Part shown: positions 1-11,548 of the stretch, piece after piece
Numbering within the stretch: position 1 is the stretch's first letter
Layout: each line of letters opens with the position of its first letter
Source: Symbiodinium natans
Lineage: Eukaryota; Sar; Dinophyceae; Suessiales; Symbiodiniaceae
Length of the DNA: 62,000 nucleotides
Direction of reading: 5' to 3'
Assembly: GCA_905221605.1 (NCBI GenBank)
Contig: CAJNDS010002002.1
Location: forward strand, 1 to 62,000
Made by a program: the position numbers and the translations under genes
Notes under the pieces: generated by a model
The model's input: only the letters and a program-made list of their open reading frames with translations
What the model was told of the DNA's origin: nothing
The model's database searches: none

Positions 1-613
1 AAACGCACAATCTCGACATGGCCCGCGGAAGCTGCACGCGTGAGAGCTGTGTCGACATCCCAATCGACATCGAATTCCAAGTTCGGGTCGGCACCAGCGT
101 CCAGCAGCAAGCGTACAATCTCGACGTGGCCCTTGGAAGATGCGCACATGAGAGCGGTCTGGCCGGTTAAGTCAAACATGTTTTTGTCGACACCAGCTGC
201 CAGCAGAGCACGGCTCGCTTCCACATGGCCTGTATCGATAGCATGCTCCCAAAACTCGCGTTCCGCCTGAGGCATTTGCTCCGGGCTGAGGGCAGAGAGC
301 AGAACCAGCTGCAGGTCAAGAGGCCCAGCTAAAGGAGCACCATCCTCCAAGCAGACGCCATCCTTTAGGAGCTGTTGAAGGCCTTAGTTGCTGAGTTCAC
401 AAAAGCCCCCCCCAAAAAAGTGTACACCCTCAGCCCGTTTAGGGTTTAGGGTTTAGGGTTTAGGGTTTAGGGTGCTCACTCAGCTACTAAGAAGCAGAGT
501 GGGTAGCCATGCCGGCTTCGCAAGTGGCACTTCAAGCCGTTCAGGTCTTCGAACGTGCCGCCCGCGGGCGCTTCAGCCAGCTCTTCCCCGGAAAGGCTCC
601 AGACGCGTAGCAT
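1..613 (-). CDS. Ubiquitin-like domain plus ankyrin-repeat protein (5' part, cut by the window edge)
   Basis: Exon 1 runs from an ATG at 613-611 down to 496 and begins MLRVWSLSGEEL, the usual opening of the ubiquitin-like domain in dinoflagellate UBL-ankyrin proteins. Exon 2 starts at 382 and runs off the left edge; it continues the domain with LLKDGVCLEDG and LDLQLVLL. Two ankyrin-type repeats follow, seen as GHVEASRALLAAGVD, TALMCASSKGHVEIVRLLL and a third GHVEIVR at the edge. The intron (383-495, 113 nt) is GC-AG and is largely telomere-like repeat. Proteins of this layout form very large families in dinoflagellate genomes and are taken to be protein-protein interaction modules of unknown partner. 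The first intron phase (T+GC) fits the frame, although the spliced UBL is about one residue shorter than usual. The 3' end lies outside the window. Confidence 0.75.
436..474 (+). repeat. TTTAGGG telomere-type array inside an intron
   Basis: About five head-to-tail TTTAGGG units lie wholly within the 113-nt first intron of the UBL-ankyrin gene. Confidence 0.9.
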
Positions 614-1483
614 GGCATGGACTTGAAGCTACAGAGTTTAAAGCTAAAACTTTACTGATTGATGAATATGTAGTAAAACAAACAGTATACAATACATGTA
701 TATATATATATATATGTATATATATGTCATGTTTACTATCTCTCTCTATGTATATATATATATATGTACATATGTATCATACAATGCAATTTAGGTGAAC
801 GATTGTGAATTTTGAACACAACTGCCCAGGCCGGCATCTCACGGGTCCATTGGGACTGAGAGGTTAGGGCAGGGTTGAGGGTTTCAGGTTTAGAGTTTAG
901 GGAGGGTTTAGGGCTTTAAGCTGAGGCAAAATCTCCGCCCGAGATCCAAGAGACGACATGAACACTTTAGTATGAAACGAAATTAAAAATTACCCTAAAC
1001 CCTAAACCCTAGACCCCAAACCCTATAGCCCTAAACCCTAAACCCAAGACATTGGAGCTACAACCCTAAAACCGACATCGCACCCACTGAGCGCCTGGAG
1101 GTCTGAGGTAGGTGTCTGAAATTCGAAAATGCCTTTCACGTACTCTCACGTACCCTACCTCTGGAGTAGACCCAGAAAAAAAAAGTACATACTTTTTAGG
1201 TATAAGTAGCTATAATGGGAACCCAAAACCAAAAAAGTATTATAGTATAGTACTCCAAAGCCCAGGCACACAACCCTAGACCTAAACCCTTCTAACCCTG
1301 AACACTCATCCCTGAACCCTTAACCCTAACCCTACATGTTATAGAGCTTTTTCCAGGGGTGCTACAGTAGACTGCCGAACTTTGGGGTGTAGTGTTTGAG
1401 GGTTTTGGGGGTTAGGATTTAGGGTTTTAGAGGGTTAAGGGTTTAGTGTTGAGGGCGGGGGGGCTTCAACATCCCAACCATAA

Positions 1484-1593
1484 ACCCTCAACCCCTAAAC
1501 CCGAAACCTGAAACCCTAAACCTGAAACCCTAAACCCTAAACCCTAAACCCTAAACCCTAAACCCTAAACCCTAAACCCTAAACCCTAAACCG
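1484..1593 (-). repeat. CCCTAAA telomere-type array
   Basis: Degenerate units followed by about ten perfect CCCTAAA units; the G-rich strand is the minus strand. Confidence 0.9.
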
Positions 1594-4329
1594 CAATGTA
1601 TGTCGGCCGAGGCAGCGGCGGGCTTGAAGAAGTCCGCATTGATCTGCCCGGGAGGGCAGGTGTCCCTCAGCTGACTGGACTCCAGGCGCACTTGAAGACT
1701 TGGGGCCTTCGGGTTTAGGGTTTAGGGGTTTAGGGGTTTAGGGGTTTAAGGTTTTGGGTTTCAGGGTTTAGGGGTTTAGGGTTTACAACGCTTAGGGGTG
1801 AAGTGTTCTCGGAACCTCTTTAAAACAATCGTTTGCAAGGCCTCATAAAACTAATTAGCAATGGTATTCCAGGTCTAGGATGAGGTATGGGGCTTGCCGA
1901 TGGGAGATGGCTGTCTGGGGCATGGGGGGGGGGGGGGGAGGCGCACATAAGTCCTAAACCCTAAGCCTAAACCCTAAACCCAAACCCCAAACCCCAAACC
2001 CCTTCCTTGAACCCCGACCCCATCTCTTTGAGCTGAAGGCATAAACAATCGAAACACAAGTGCCGAGCTTTCGGTTCGCCCATACAAGGGTCCATGTTCC
2101 TAATCAGTGTGGACATGTGCCCCATGAAATGACAACATAGAAAGGACTACACTGCCCAGGTACAACCTATTTACTTACATGGACCCTTACAAGCCCTAAA
2201 CCTTAAACCCTAAACCCTAAACCGACGAAAATCTCAGCTTTAGGATATGAGCGGCCGGCACCGAACCTTCCTGGGCCTCTTAGCACTAAGCCTTCGCCCG
2301 AAGTCCTGAGCACCCGTAAGCCCCTAACCGGGTTTAGGGTTTGGGGTTTAGGGTTTGGGGTTTAGGGTTTAGGGTTTAGGGTTCAGGGTTTCGGGCACCA
2401 CAAGATTTCGGCTTTAAAGGCTTTGGGGCATCGTGAGAGCGCGGCCGCGATTCTCGAAGGCTCCACGAACTCTTCTTCGGGGGGTCTTTGGACCCAAGGA
2501 AATTCTAGACCCGGGAGTAACCTAGGAATCAAAAGGGTACCCTTTTTGGTTTTAAGCGGATTATTAGGGAGCCCCAACCCTAAGAAGGAAAAAAGGGCCT
2601 GCTCCCGGTCCTAGAATTTAGTTCCGTATTCGTATATATATATATATATATATATCCACAAACTGTATATGCATGCATGCGTATATATAATGCCTATCTA
2701 TCTCCCTCTGAGTCTAGATATACAAATACATATGTAACATACATATAAACATACATACATCTATTGATTATGCGTATGCGGCCTTGGTGGGATCCCTTTG
2801 TGAGCAACAACACTGGAGTTCAGAACACGCCGTACGTCTCCATCGTAGATGGTTGCTGACAAGGTTCGCCTCGATGCTGCCTTAGGGCAAAGACGAAAGT
2901 GAGCTTGGTTTCGGCGTTCTACTGGTTATTTAAGAACCCCCCTCCGAAAAAATACTATTTGCTTTGTGTTTTCGGGACTTGTTAAGCAAAGAGCGTCTTT
3001 AGGGTTTAGGTTTAGAGTCTACGGTTGATTAGGCTTACAGTTTACGGAGTGCACACTTTTCGACTACAGGCTGAAGCCACGCGTCAGACAGGAAATGTGA
3101 GAGCCTCGTGAGGCTGTTTGTCTTGCGAGGTTTGGGTTGCAACGGTGAACTATTAGCCTGAGATATCTTGGATAATTCGATGCAAGATCGCCGTGCTACT
3201 TTGCTTCGGTTTTTGTGTTTACGGCATCGCCGAAGGCACGACTTACAAGTTACAAGCAACCCTCCACCAAGCCTCGTCATCCTTGAAAAAGACAACCGTC
3301 CAAGGCCAAAGACGGTCTAGGGCTGAGGGCTTGCAGAGCTCTAGATTCTCATAACCCGAAAGAAGCCAGGAGCACCACTGGGTAGCCCAGAAAAAACACT
3401 ATAATAAGACTACCCTGTTTGTTACTGGTTGCAGGAAACCTAGGCCCAAAATAAAGACACAAGGGCACCACTGGGCTACGAAGACTAAGGCCCCGGCTCA
3501 GCAATGCCTGACAGCGAGATGCCTGGTCTGGATCTATGCGTTTGCCTCGATCGCACGCGGGGACGAAAACCCGGCGAACCCCATATCCCTCAATGAAGAA
3601 ATCTACCTTATGCCCTAAGCCCCAAACACTAAACAACCCATAAAGGGCCAGGATTTGCCGGCTGACAATACTTAAACGTGCGGATTTCTGAATACCCCGG
3701 GCCGCCCGGGCTGTTTTAAACAGGCGGACCGGCAGCTAAAATCCCTCCTACCCGCCCTCCTAAACCCCCTCCGCCAGCCGCTGGTCTAGGGGTAGGGGTC
3801 TAGGGGGGGAGGGCGGGGGGGTCAAGGTGGGGGTCTTGGTCTGAGTGGTGTTTACATACGCGATTTACACAGCACTTTCACCCACTAGAATCGTCACCGT
3901 GGGGTACCGAAGGCTTTTAGGGTACTGCTCATACTCTCATACTGGCTTGCAAAAGGGCCCTCAATATTTAGAATAGGGCTTTGGGCTTCTGATAGTAAAA
4001 TCATATAGGGACCATGAGAGAGTACCATTCGTAAATATTCCGACCCCTCTAGTAGATTTATGGAGGCCTGAACGCAGGCAGTTCGGCAAGCACTGGGTTG
4101 GCAGAGTGGCGAGGCACAGCTTACAGGTCCTGCTCTTGGCCAAGTGAACGCTAAACGTTGAGCCTCCAACCTATCCTCGACCCTTAGCCCTAAACGTTTT
4201 CAACCCTAAACTGCCCTAAACCCTAAACCCGAAACCATCTAAACCCTAACAAGCCCTAAGCAAGCCCTGCGACAAAGTAAACCTTACAAGGTGCCCATGT
4301 GCGGACCATGAACCCTAAGACTTCTCTAG

Positions 4330-4401
4330 ATTATGGTCCTTTTGGGGGCTCTTATTGTAGAGCGGCCCCTCTTATTTAGGGTACAACAAAGGGGCCATAA
4401 T
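4330..4401. mobile_element. Short MITE-like inverted-repeat element (72 bp)
   Basis: The left end ATTATGGTCCTTTTG and the right end CAAAGGGGCCATAAT are near-perfect inverted repeats around a short G/C-rich loop. There is no coding capacity. It is a stem-loop or MITE remnant; only one copy was seen. Confidence 0.5.
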
Positions 4402-5212
4402 TGTGAGAACTAACCCTAGCTTTAGAGCGCCGGTGTTTTGGGGAATTGGAGGCCCACGCCCCGAAACCACATTCAGGCAGCTTAGGGTTTAGGGATTCGG
4501 ATTTTAGGGTTTAGGGCTTAGGGTTTAGGGTGCCTCCCGAGTTTCGGGCCTGACTTGTCAACCAGACAGGAGGCAGCGGCGCGTCGTTTCAAGAATGCGG
4601 CTCAGGCTTCAGGTCCCGGCTATGTCAACTTCTACAAGAAAAGGGTACGGCAGTGTGTGCTCCACTAGCGAATTCGGGCCTGTTTAGAGCTTTCGAAAAC
4701 GGGGTGTTGTCGTATGCAAATTTCAGAACTGCGTCGCTATGAATCTCCTGATACACTCCTAAGCCCTACAACCCTAGACATCAAAGGTTTAGGGTTTAGG
4801 GATGCCTTCCCTAAACCCTAGACCCTAAACACTAAACCCTAAACCCTAAGCCCCAAGCCCTAAACCCAGACTCTGGCTAAACCCTAGACCCCAAACTCCT
4901 TCGAGGTTCAATTTTGATCCCGATCTCCCCAGTCCGCCCTTTTGGAAGGCCTCGTGTATAGGGTCTGTGGTTAGGGGTTTAGGGTTTAGGGTTTAGGGTT
5001 TAGGGTTAGGGTTTAGGGTTAGCGCGCAGGGTTAGAGGGGTTAGGGTTTATGGGGCTTAGGGTGGTTGGGCTGAGAACCTACGTTTTGTAGCTTACCTGA
5101 GAATCCGAGAGGAAGGGCTCTTCAGCTCTGCAAATAGCAGCGCCTGGGACAAGTTCCGCAGCGGGGTTCAAAGAGTTTCACGCTGCGATTGTGGTGAAGA
5201 GGCACTACTACC

Positions 5213-5333
5213 CTAAACCCTAAACCCTAAACCCTGACCCTGAACCCTGAACCCTGAACCCTGAACCCTGAACCCTGAACCCTGAACCCTGAACCCTGAA
5301 CCCTGAACCCTGAACCCTGAACCCTGAACCCTC
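5213..5333 (-). repeat. CCCTAAA array that changes to the variant CCCTGAA
   Basis: Three CCCTAAA units are followed by about thirteen perfect CCCTGAA units, so the variant unit has spread by local tandem amplification. Confidence 0.9.
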
Positions 5334-5396
5334 CCTACTAGAAGCACAGTTGCAAAACAGCGGCCAGAGTAGACAGTACTTGTCAAGTAACTAGCG

Positions 5397-5530
5397 GAGG
5401 GACTCTTATAAGGGACCTTAGGGGTTCTTTGGGGGCTATGTGAGGGCTACTTAGGTTTATAAGGACTATAGAAAAGGTATATATAGGGGTCATATAGGGG
5501 AATAAGATCGCGGGCCCCTAGACCCTTCTT
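5397..5530 (-). mobile_element. MITE-like element, GGAGGGAC family, diverged copy
   Basis: It starts GGAGGGACTCTTATAAGGGA. Its interior is the reverse complement of the interior of the copies at 7882-8018 and 8553-8677 (shared blocks around GTTCTTTGGGGG and GGGCTACTTAGG). The far end is diverged, so the border is approximate. Confidence 0.5.
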
Positions 5531-6946
5531 TATACCCCTTAAACTTGGAGGTTCATGGCTACAAAACACAGCAGCTTCCTCTGTTACTAGTTAGGGCCAT
5601 ATGGGCCCTATATATATCTATAGAATATATCTATATACACACCCTTTGAGGGACTATATAGGGTACCTCAGTCCCTCATTCCCTACTCAGAACCAGCCAG
5701 TTGACAACCTTAAACCCTAAACAATAAACCCTAAACCCCTAAACCCCACAGTTCCGCCACGATGCTGTCCTGTAGCTCGCTTTGCGCCGCGGCGTAGCTG
5801 GGTACACGCGCAAAAGCGTGCACTCCACTGATCTGAGAAAGGGGCCATTGGTGGTCGGCTTCAATGGCAACCCTACAACCATGCAACCCTACGTAAGGAG
5901 TATAGGGATTAGGGTTTAGGGTTTCGGGCTTAGGGTTTAGGATCCCTCCGCACTGAAAAATCGACTCCCTCGTGGCTCGTGAAAGGATTGTGCTGAATCT
6001 GGCTTGGGTAGGATGGGGGAAGGGCAGGGTTAAGCGCTCAAGTTTTAGGGTTTAGGCTACAAGGAGCAGTGTTACCATTTCAGGTTTCGGGGTTCAGGGT
6101 TTAGGGTTGCCCGCGCCCAGCAACTACCCTTTAACCATAGTACTAGGATATATACGTCCCCTTTATTCAAGATTAGGGTGGGGAGGGTGCGGAGAGCTTA
6201 TCCATGAGCCTTCGCCGGACGCTGGACCTCGCCCTCCAAACCCGGAGCCCTCCTACATGGGCTTAGGGTTGTTCAGGGTTGACATAATTACCCCAAACCC
6301 TAAACCCTAAACTGCCCTAAACCCTGAACTGCCCGAAGCCCTAAACCCCAAACCCTAAAACCTGAACCCTAAACCCATCCTAAGCCCTGTGCCCTTGCAT
6401 AAGCTCAAGGAGCCGTCGCGGAGCCATTGCTGGAGCTGCTGGCGCTGATGGTAGTGTCCTTAGGGTTAGGATTTAGGATTTAGGGTTTAGGGTTTAGGGT
6501 TCAGGGTTCAGGGTTTAGGGTAACAGTCCAAAGGGGCTTATCCAGGGTTCAGGGTTTGGCGTATTAAGGGCCGCAGACGCCGAGGATGAAATCAATGAAC
6601 GTGCGTTTAACTGACAGAAGAAACAACCCTTGGGGCGTCAATGAACCTGACCCTAAACCCTAAACCCTTATGCGAAAGGCTCATGGACAGAGAAGGAGCT
6701 AAACGAACGCTAATGCAACTACTGTTAGTATGATGTTGAGGGATTCGCTTGAATGCGTTGGGGTTCCTCAGGCAAACCCTAGCAGCCTCAAAGGGGCATA
6801 CCCCAATGTAGAGTCTAAGGGTTTATAGGGTTTGGTGCTTGAGTTTAGGAAGGGTTCTAAATAAAGAACAACATAATAGTTATCATATGCGTGCAGGGCG
6901 CAGGGTTTGGAGTTTGCGGTATGGGATTTTAACCGTTACCTGGGAC

Positions 6947-7030
6947 CCTATTTACCTACAGTTTTATGGGTTCTACCTACAAGTTTAGGGGTAGTTCCTA
7001 CCAAACTGTAGGTAAAAAAGTCCCAGGTAG
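6947..7030. mobile_element. MITE-like element, TACCTGGGAC family, copy 1
   Basis: Perfect or near-perfect inverted ends TACCTGGGAC and GTCCCAGGTA, with internal ACCTACAGTT paired with AACTGTAGGT. This 84-bp sequence would fold into one long hairpin. Related copies lie at about 7284-7414 and 7663-7759. Confidence 0.65.
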
Positions 7031-7070
7031 GTTACATGATCCCCATTTGAGGGCTTCGATTGCCCAAACC

Positions 7071-7185
7071 TAAACCCTAAACCCTAAACCCTAAACCCTA
7101 AACTCTAAACCCTAAATCCTAAACCCTAAACCCTAAACCCTAAACCCTAAACCCTACACCCTAAACCCTAAACCCTAAACCCTAA
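7071..7185 (-). repeat. CCCTAAA telomere-type array
   Basis: About sixteen units with single-base variants. Confidence 0.9.
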
Positions 7186-7283
7186 GTGCCCTAAAAAAGG
7201 GTCTGCCCGGCGGATCGAAGACCTTCGGTACTTCGGGGAGACCGAGGTATCCATGGAGTCCATGGCGGAAGTGCATGGCCCAA

Positions 7284-7414
7284 TGGGTCCTCTTTCTACC
7301 TACAGTTTTCTGGGTTTAGGGTCTAGGGATTTAAGGTCTAGGGTTTAGGGGTAGCTTCCTACCTTAATTCGTGGGTAGAACCCATAAAACTGTCGGTAAA
7401 TAAGGCCCCAGGTA
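7284..7414. mobile_element. MITE-like element, TACCTGGGAC family, copy 2
   Basis: CTACCTACAGTTTT on the left pairs with AAAACTGTCGGTA on the right, and CCCCAGGTA ends it. Telomere-like sequence fills the loop. The left border is approximate. Confidence 0.55.
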
Positions 7415-7662
7415 AGTGTAGTTTCATGGGCCCTAGATATTGTCCCTTACCTTCTGCAAAGGGTTTGATCCTTGGGTTGTGTAGGGTTCATAAGGTGTAA
7501 GGGGTCCCCCGTTCAGGGCCCATACGAAGAGGACCATGGAACTACCCTACGATACTGGCGCTCTTTCTGCTCTGGCGGGCTAGGTGCTGCTGTCTCGTGC
7601 AAAGCAGGGGGTGTGAGGTTTTAGCGTGCAGGGCTCTTGGGCCTTGAAGTGGGGGGTTGGTA

Positions 7663-7759
7663 TACCTGGGGCACGATCTACCTACAGTTTACGTAGGAAC
7701 TACCCCCTACTTAGTAGGCAGAACCCATAACAACTGTAGGTAACACAGGGTCCCAGGTA
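7663..7759. mobile_element. MITE-like element, TACCTGGGAC family, copy 3
   Basis: Begins TACCTGGGGC and ends GGGTCCCAGGTA, with CTACCTACAGTT pairing with AACTGTAGGTAA inside. Same family as 6947-7030. Confidence 0.6.
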
Positions 7760-7881
7760 CTCTAAGGCTGGGTACATTTGGATGGGCTCATGGCGATTGT
7801 CCACAGTTCACAGCTCGAGCCAGAAGTAGCCACAAGTCCTGTGTGGGAGTCGGCAACATGGCTTTTTAAAAAGGGGTATAC

Positions 7882-8018
7882 GGAGGGACCCCTAGAAGGG
7901 ACCCTTCGTCTTCTTCCCCTATGTAACCCTGATGTATACCTTCTATCGTCCTTATATACCTAAGTAGCCCCCAAATAACCCCCAAAGAACCCCTAAGGTC
8001 CCTTATAAGGGTCCCTCC
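7882..8018. mobile_element. MITE-like element, GGAGGGAC family, complete copy
   Basis: Ends GGAGGGACCCCTAGAAGGGA and TCCCTTATAAGGGTCCCTCC are imperfect inverted repeats. The 137-bp element has no real coding capacity. It shares its interior with 8553-8677 in the same orientation and with 5397-5530 in the opposite orientation. Confidence 0.65.
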
Positions 8019-8120
8019 TTTAGTCCCTTGATTCGATGCGTCAAACAGCTGGCAGGCTGAAGGCCTGCTCGGAACATTCCATGTTTTGGGTTTTTTGGGG
8101 TCGGGGCTGTAGGGGTTTCA

Positions 8121-8219
8121 GTTGGGATGCTCCCCTATACGAACAGTCCTTAATAAGGATTCGAGTACTTCCTGAGAATCCCTATTAAGGACTGCTAGCA
8201 TAAGGGTGAACATCCCAAG
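8121..8219. mobile_element. MITE-like element, GTTGGGATG family, copy 1
   Basis: Inverted ends TTGGGATG and CATCCCAA enclose AGTCCTTAATAAGGA and CCCTATTAAGGACT, which also pair. About 100 bp. Related copies lie at 9747-9851 and 10003-10098. Confidence 0.6.
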
Positions 8220-8351
8220 GTTCGAGGTTTCCGGCTTTTCGACAGTTGCTTAAAATCGGCTCCCTCACCAGAAGTCAACCTTCGGACTACACAAACCCAA
8301 AGCGGCTTCGGTTCCACAGGCCTAGGCTAGTCTAGGATGTATGATCCCAAA

Positions 8352-8446
8352 CGGTTTAGGGTTTGGGGTTTAGGGTTTAGGGTTTAGGGTGTAGGGTTTA
8401 GGGTTTAGGAGGGGTTTACGACCCTAAACCCTAAACCCTAAACCCT
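8352..8446. repeat. Convergent telomere-type arrays (TTTAGGG then CCCTAAA)
   Basis: A TTTAGGG block of about eight units is followed, after about 15 bp, by a four-unit CCCTAAA block. This is the order expected where two chromosome ends have joined, though a hairpin-forming duplication would look the same. Confidence 0.8.
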
Positions 8447-8552
8447 AATCACCCTAAGCCACGCTTGCCATCGAGGCCCCCAGCTTTAGCGACTTCCTCC
8501 TGAGCCAGCGGCAGGCTTTTCAACGCCTAAAACGCTACAATTCAGGGGTACA

Positions 8553-8677
8553 AGGAGGGACCCCTACAAGGGACCCCTAATCTTATTTCCCGATAGAACC
8601 CCTTTGTAACCCAAATATAGTCCCCATATACCTAAGTAGCCCCTACATAACCCCCAAAGAACCCCTAAGGTCCCCTT
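8553..8677. mobile_element. MITE-like element, GGAGGGAC family, right end truncated
   Basis: Begins GGAGGGACCCCTACAAGGGA and follows the 7882-8018 copy through CCTAAGTAGCCCC and AAGAACCCCTAAGGTCCC, then loses the right inverted end. Confidence 0.55.
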
Positions 8678-9111
8678 GATACGACAAATTCGGAAAGTGA
8701 GGGTCTGGTATCTATGCCTTGAGACTGAATTTTACCCTGATAGCTCTAAACACTAAGCCTAAAATCCTAAGCACTTGATCCAAATGTTCCCAACCCTTAC
8801 ACGTTGAGCCCGAAACCCGCATGTTCATACCCCGAATTACCTTAAACCCTAAACCCTACACCCGAAAGTTCACCCTTAGGCCCTAAGCCCTGAGCCCTAA
8901 ACCCAAAACCCCAAACCCCAAACCCTAACTAAACCATAAACCCTAAACCCTAAACCCCAAACCCCAAACCCCCAAACCCTACACCCTAAACCCCAAGTAC
9001 ACCGAAACATGTATCGAACCCCAAGCTCCTCGTGCTCGCGGCGGAGGTGCTCCTTCAACTCCGCGAACTCAAGCTGCGCCGCCTCGGGTTGGGGTTTGGG
9101 GCTTCGGGGCT

Positions 9112-9259
9112 GAACCCTGAACCCTAAACCCTAAACCCTGAACCCTGAACCCTAAACCCTAAACCCTAAACCCTAAACCCTGAACCCTGAACCCTAAACC
9201 CTAAACCCTAAACCCTAAACCCTAAACCCTAAACCCTAAACCCTAAACCCTAAACCCTA

Positions 9260-9292
<33 letters not shown>

Positions 9293-9304
9293 ACCCTAAA
9301 CCCT
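9112..9304 (-). repeat. Longest CCCTAAA telomere-type array of the tract
   Basis: About 27 units mixing CCCTAAA, CCCTGAA and CCCTAA variants over 193 bp. Confidence 0.9.
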
Positions 9305-9535
9305 CAGAGTCTGGCTTCGGGATGTCGGTTGGGAGCCCTGTTTAGAGGGTTCAGGGGTTTGTACGACTTCGGGCATTCGGGTACTATGGAGCGCCTCAAG
9401 GGAACCGCCCTGCCCGCCCCAAAAGAAAACAGGTGTCCCTCGACCTTGCAGTTGGTTAGAGTCGTATACCCTAAACCCTAAACCCTAAACCCTAAACCGG
9501 GTTTAGGGTTTCACTTCGTCCCACGATGCTTGGAG

Positions 9536-9661
9536 CTACAGGGTGGGGCCCCCTTACTATACTAACTGTAGCTAAGGGACTTATAACCTAACTTAGGGTC
9601 CTTATAACCCAATTTAGGGCCCTTATAACTCTACTTATAACTAGGGGGCCCCACCCTGTAG
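9536..9661 (+). mobile_element. 126-bp MITE, CTACAGGGTGGGG family, copy 1
   Basis: Terminal inverted repeats CTACAGGGTGGGGCCCCC and GGGGGCCCCACCCTGTAG. The interior carries three imperfect 20-nt units ending in CTTATAAC. A near-identical copy in reverse orientation lies at 16,956-17,081. It has no coding capacity. Superfamily unknown because no clear target duplication is visible. Confidence 0.75.
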
Positions 9662-9746
9662 AGTGAGTGCTTTCGGGCTTTCATCTTGGGGGCCTGCTCC
9701 GGTTCGGGCTTAAGGTCCTCAGGCTGGGGAATCGGAAAACTCAGAA

Positions 9747-9851
9747 GTTGGGATGGCCGGCCGGAGACAACAGTCCTTCATAGGGATTGTAGTACCCCCC
9801 CAATCTTCTATCCCTATTAAGGATTGTGAATATGAGGAGAAACATCCCAAC
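9747..9851. mobile_element. MITE-like element, GTTGGGATG family, copy 2
   Basis: Begins GTTGGGATG and ends CATCCCAAC (perfect inverted repeat), with internal ACAGTCCTTCATAGGGATTG pairing loosely with ATCCCTATTAAGGATTG. Confidence 0.6.
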
Positions 9852-10002
9852 TCTGAACCCTCATCAAACTAGGTAGGGTGTAGAGTTTGGGAGGTCATGA
9901 CTTAAGGTTTCGGGTTTAGGGTTTGGCGCTTTAGGGCTTGGTAGGGTCTAGTGTGTGTGCGACCGGTTTGGGAAGTGAAAACCCTTGGGGTTGGGGTCCC
10001 AT

Positions 10003-10098
10003 CTTGGGTTGTCCCCCTTTTTCCTGACAGTCCTTAGTCGGGATGATCATAGGGGGAGGGTGCTATAACGATTGTCTGTATCAGCGGGAGCATCCCAA
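10003..10098. mobile_element. MITE-like element, GTTGGGATG family, diverged copy 3
   Basis: CTTGGGTTG on the left and CATCCCAAG on the right, with a central ACAGTCCTTAGTCGGGAT block shared with the other copies. Confidence 0.4.
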
Positions 10099-10690
10099 GT
10101 CTCATCACCCAAGAATTCCCATCTCAAGGCTCCCCAAAGCCACAGGGTTGGTGCGAGGCTTTGTTTTGGGAGGCTCCCTGAACTTTTTCTGCCCTCTGGA
10201 TTCTTACCCGACCCCTGACGGACCCAGTTTGGGACCCGTAAAGACTCCCACGAACCTCTAAACGCTTCGGTGGACTGACACATTGTCTTCACCTTTCTTC
10301 AAACCCGAAACCCGTAAGAGCCCTTGGAGAAACCGATCAACAAACAAGAGTCGACGACCCAGCACGATTTGCTTCCCAGTGCTTCATGGACCCTCCTTAC
10401 AGAAAACCCCACAAAAAAAAACTGCAAACCCCATAAGCCCTATGCACCCAAAGCTGTCACATACACCCAAAACACTGTGTACACTCTGTAGACCCTGAGC
10501 CCGGAACCCTGTAAACCTTGCAAACCCTGCAAAAACCTCAACCCCAAGCTGCTCCTTCTCATCCCTCTAAACCCTGAACCCTAAACCCTAAACCCTAAAC
10601 CCCACAGCCCCCTGGCACCCGCTCCCAGCGCCACCTCGTCGAAGGTTCGCTCTTTGGCCTGGAGCCCTGTGTAGAGGGTCCTTGCTGTCG

Positions 10691-10790
10691 AAGAATTAGG
10701 GGTTTAGGGTTTAGGGTTTAGGGTTTAGGGTTTAGGGTTTAGGGTTTAGGGTTTAGGGTAGGGTTTAGGGTTAAGGTTTAGGGTTTAATG
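10691..10790 (+). repeat. TTTAGGG telomere-type array
   Basis: About ten perfect units followed by degenerate ones. Confidence 0.9.
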
Positions 10791-11463
10791 GTCAACATAC
10801 CCCTTGGGCTGAGGATTTAAGGTGTAGGGTTTCGGGCTTAGGGTTACATCGGGCTTAGGGTTTAGGATTTCGGGTTTAGGGTTTAGGGTTTAGGGTTGAA
10901 GAAATTAAGGGGTATGGCAAACCCCTTCCTTTATGACTCTCCTTTTCGAGGTTCAGGGGGTATGGGTTCCGGGCTATGTTCACTTGTTCTTGGATACTTG
11001 CTGTGGGGGATTAGGGTTTAATTAGGGTTTAGGTAGTTTAGGGGAGTGTGTAGGGAAAAGGGTTTAGGGCTTCAGGGTTTAAGGGTACTTTCGGGGCTTT
11101 GGGATTCAGGGGCTTAGGGTAAATCAGGAGTTTAGGGTGTAAGGGTTTGGGGCAGTTTAGGGGTATCAGGTTTAGGGGCTTAGCGTTCAGGATAGTTTAC
11201 GGGTTTAGGGTTTCGGGGTTTAGGGGTTTAGGGTAGCTTAGAGGCTTAGGGTTTAGGGTTAAGGGTTACCCAAGAATTACCCTTAACCCTCCACTGCGGC
11301 CCCAGCTCCCAGGTCCCCCCTGTGGCTATCCGAGCGCTGCACCCCAGAAGCCCTTGTTATAATCCTTTGTACTTGTGGTAAGCCCTAAACCCGGCCCCAA
11401 TGCAAAACCTCCGTAAACCCTAAGCCTAAGCCCAAACCCTTTCGAGCCCTACGGACCCTAACC

Positions 11464-11548
11464 ACCCTAAACCCTAAACCCTAAACCCTAGACCCTAAAC
11501 CCTAAACCCTGAACCCTAAACCCTAAACCCTAAACCCTAAACCCTGCA
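11464..11548 (-). repeat. CCCTAAA telomere-type array
   Basis: About twelve units with single variants, followed by degenerate CCCCAAG units. Confidence 0.85.
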
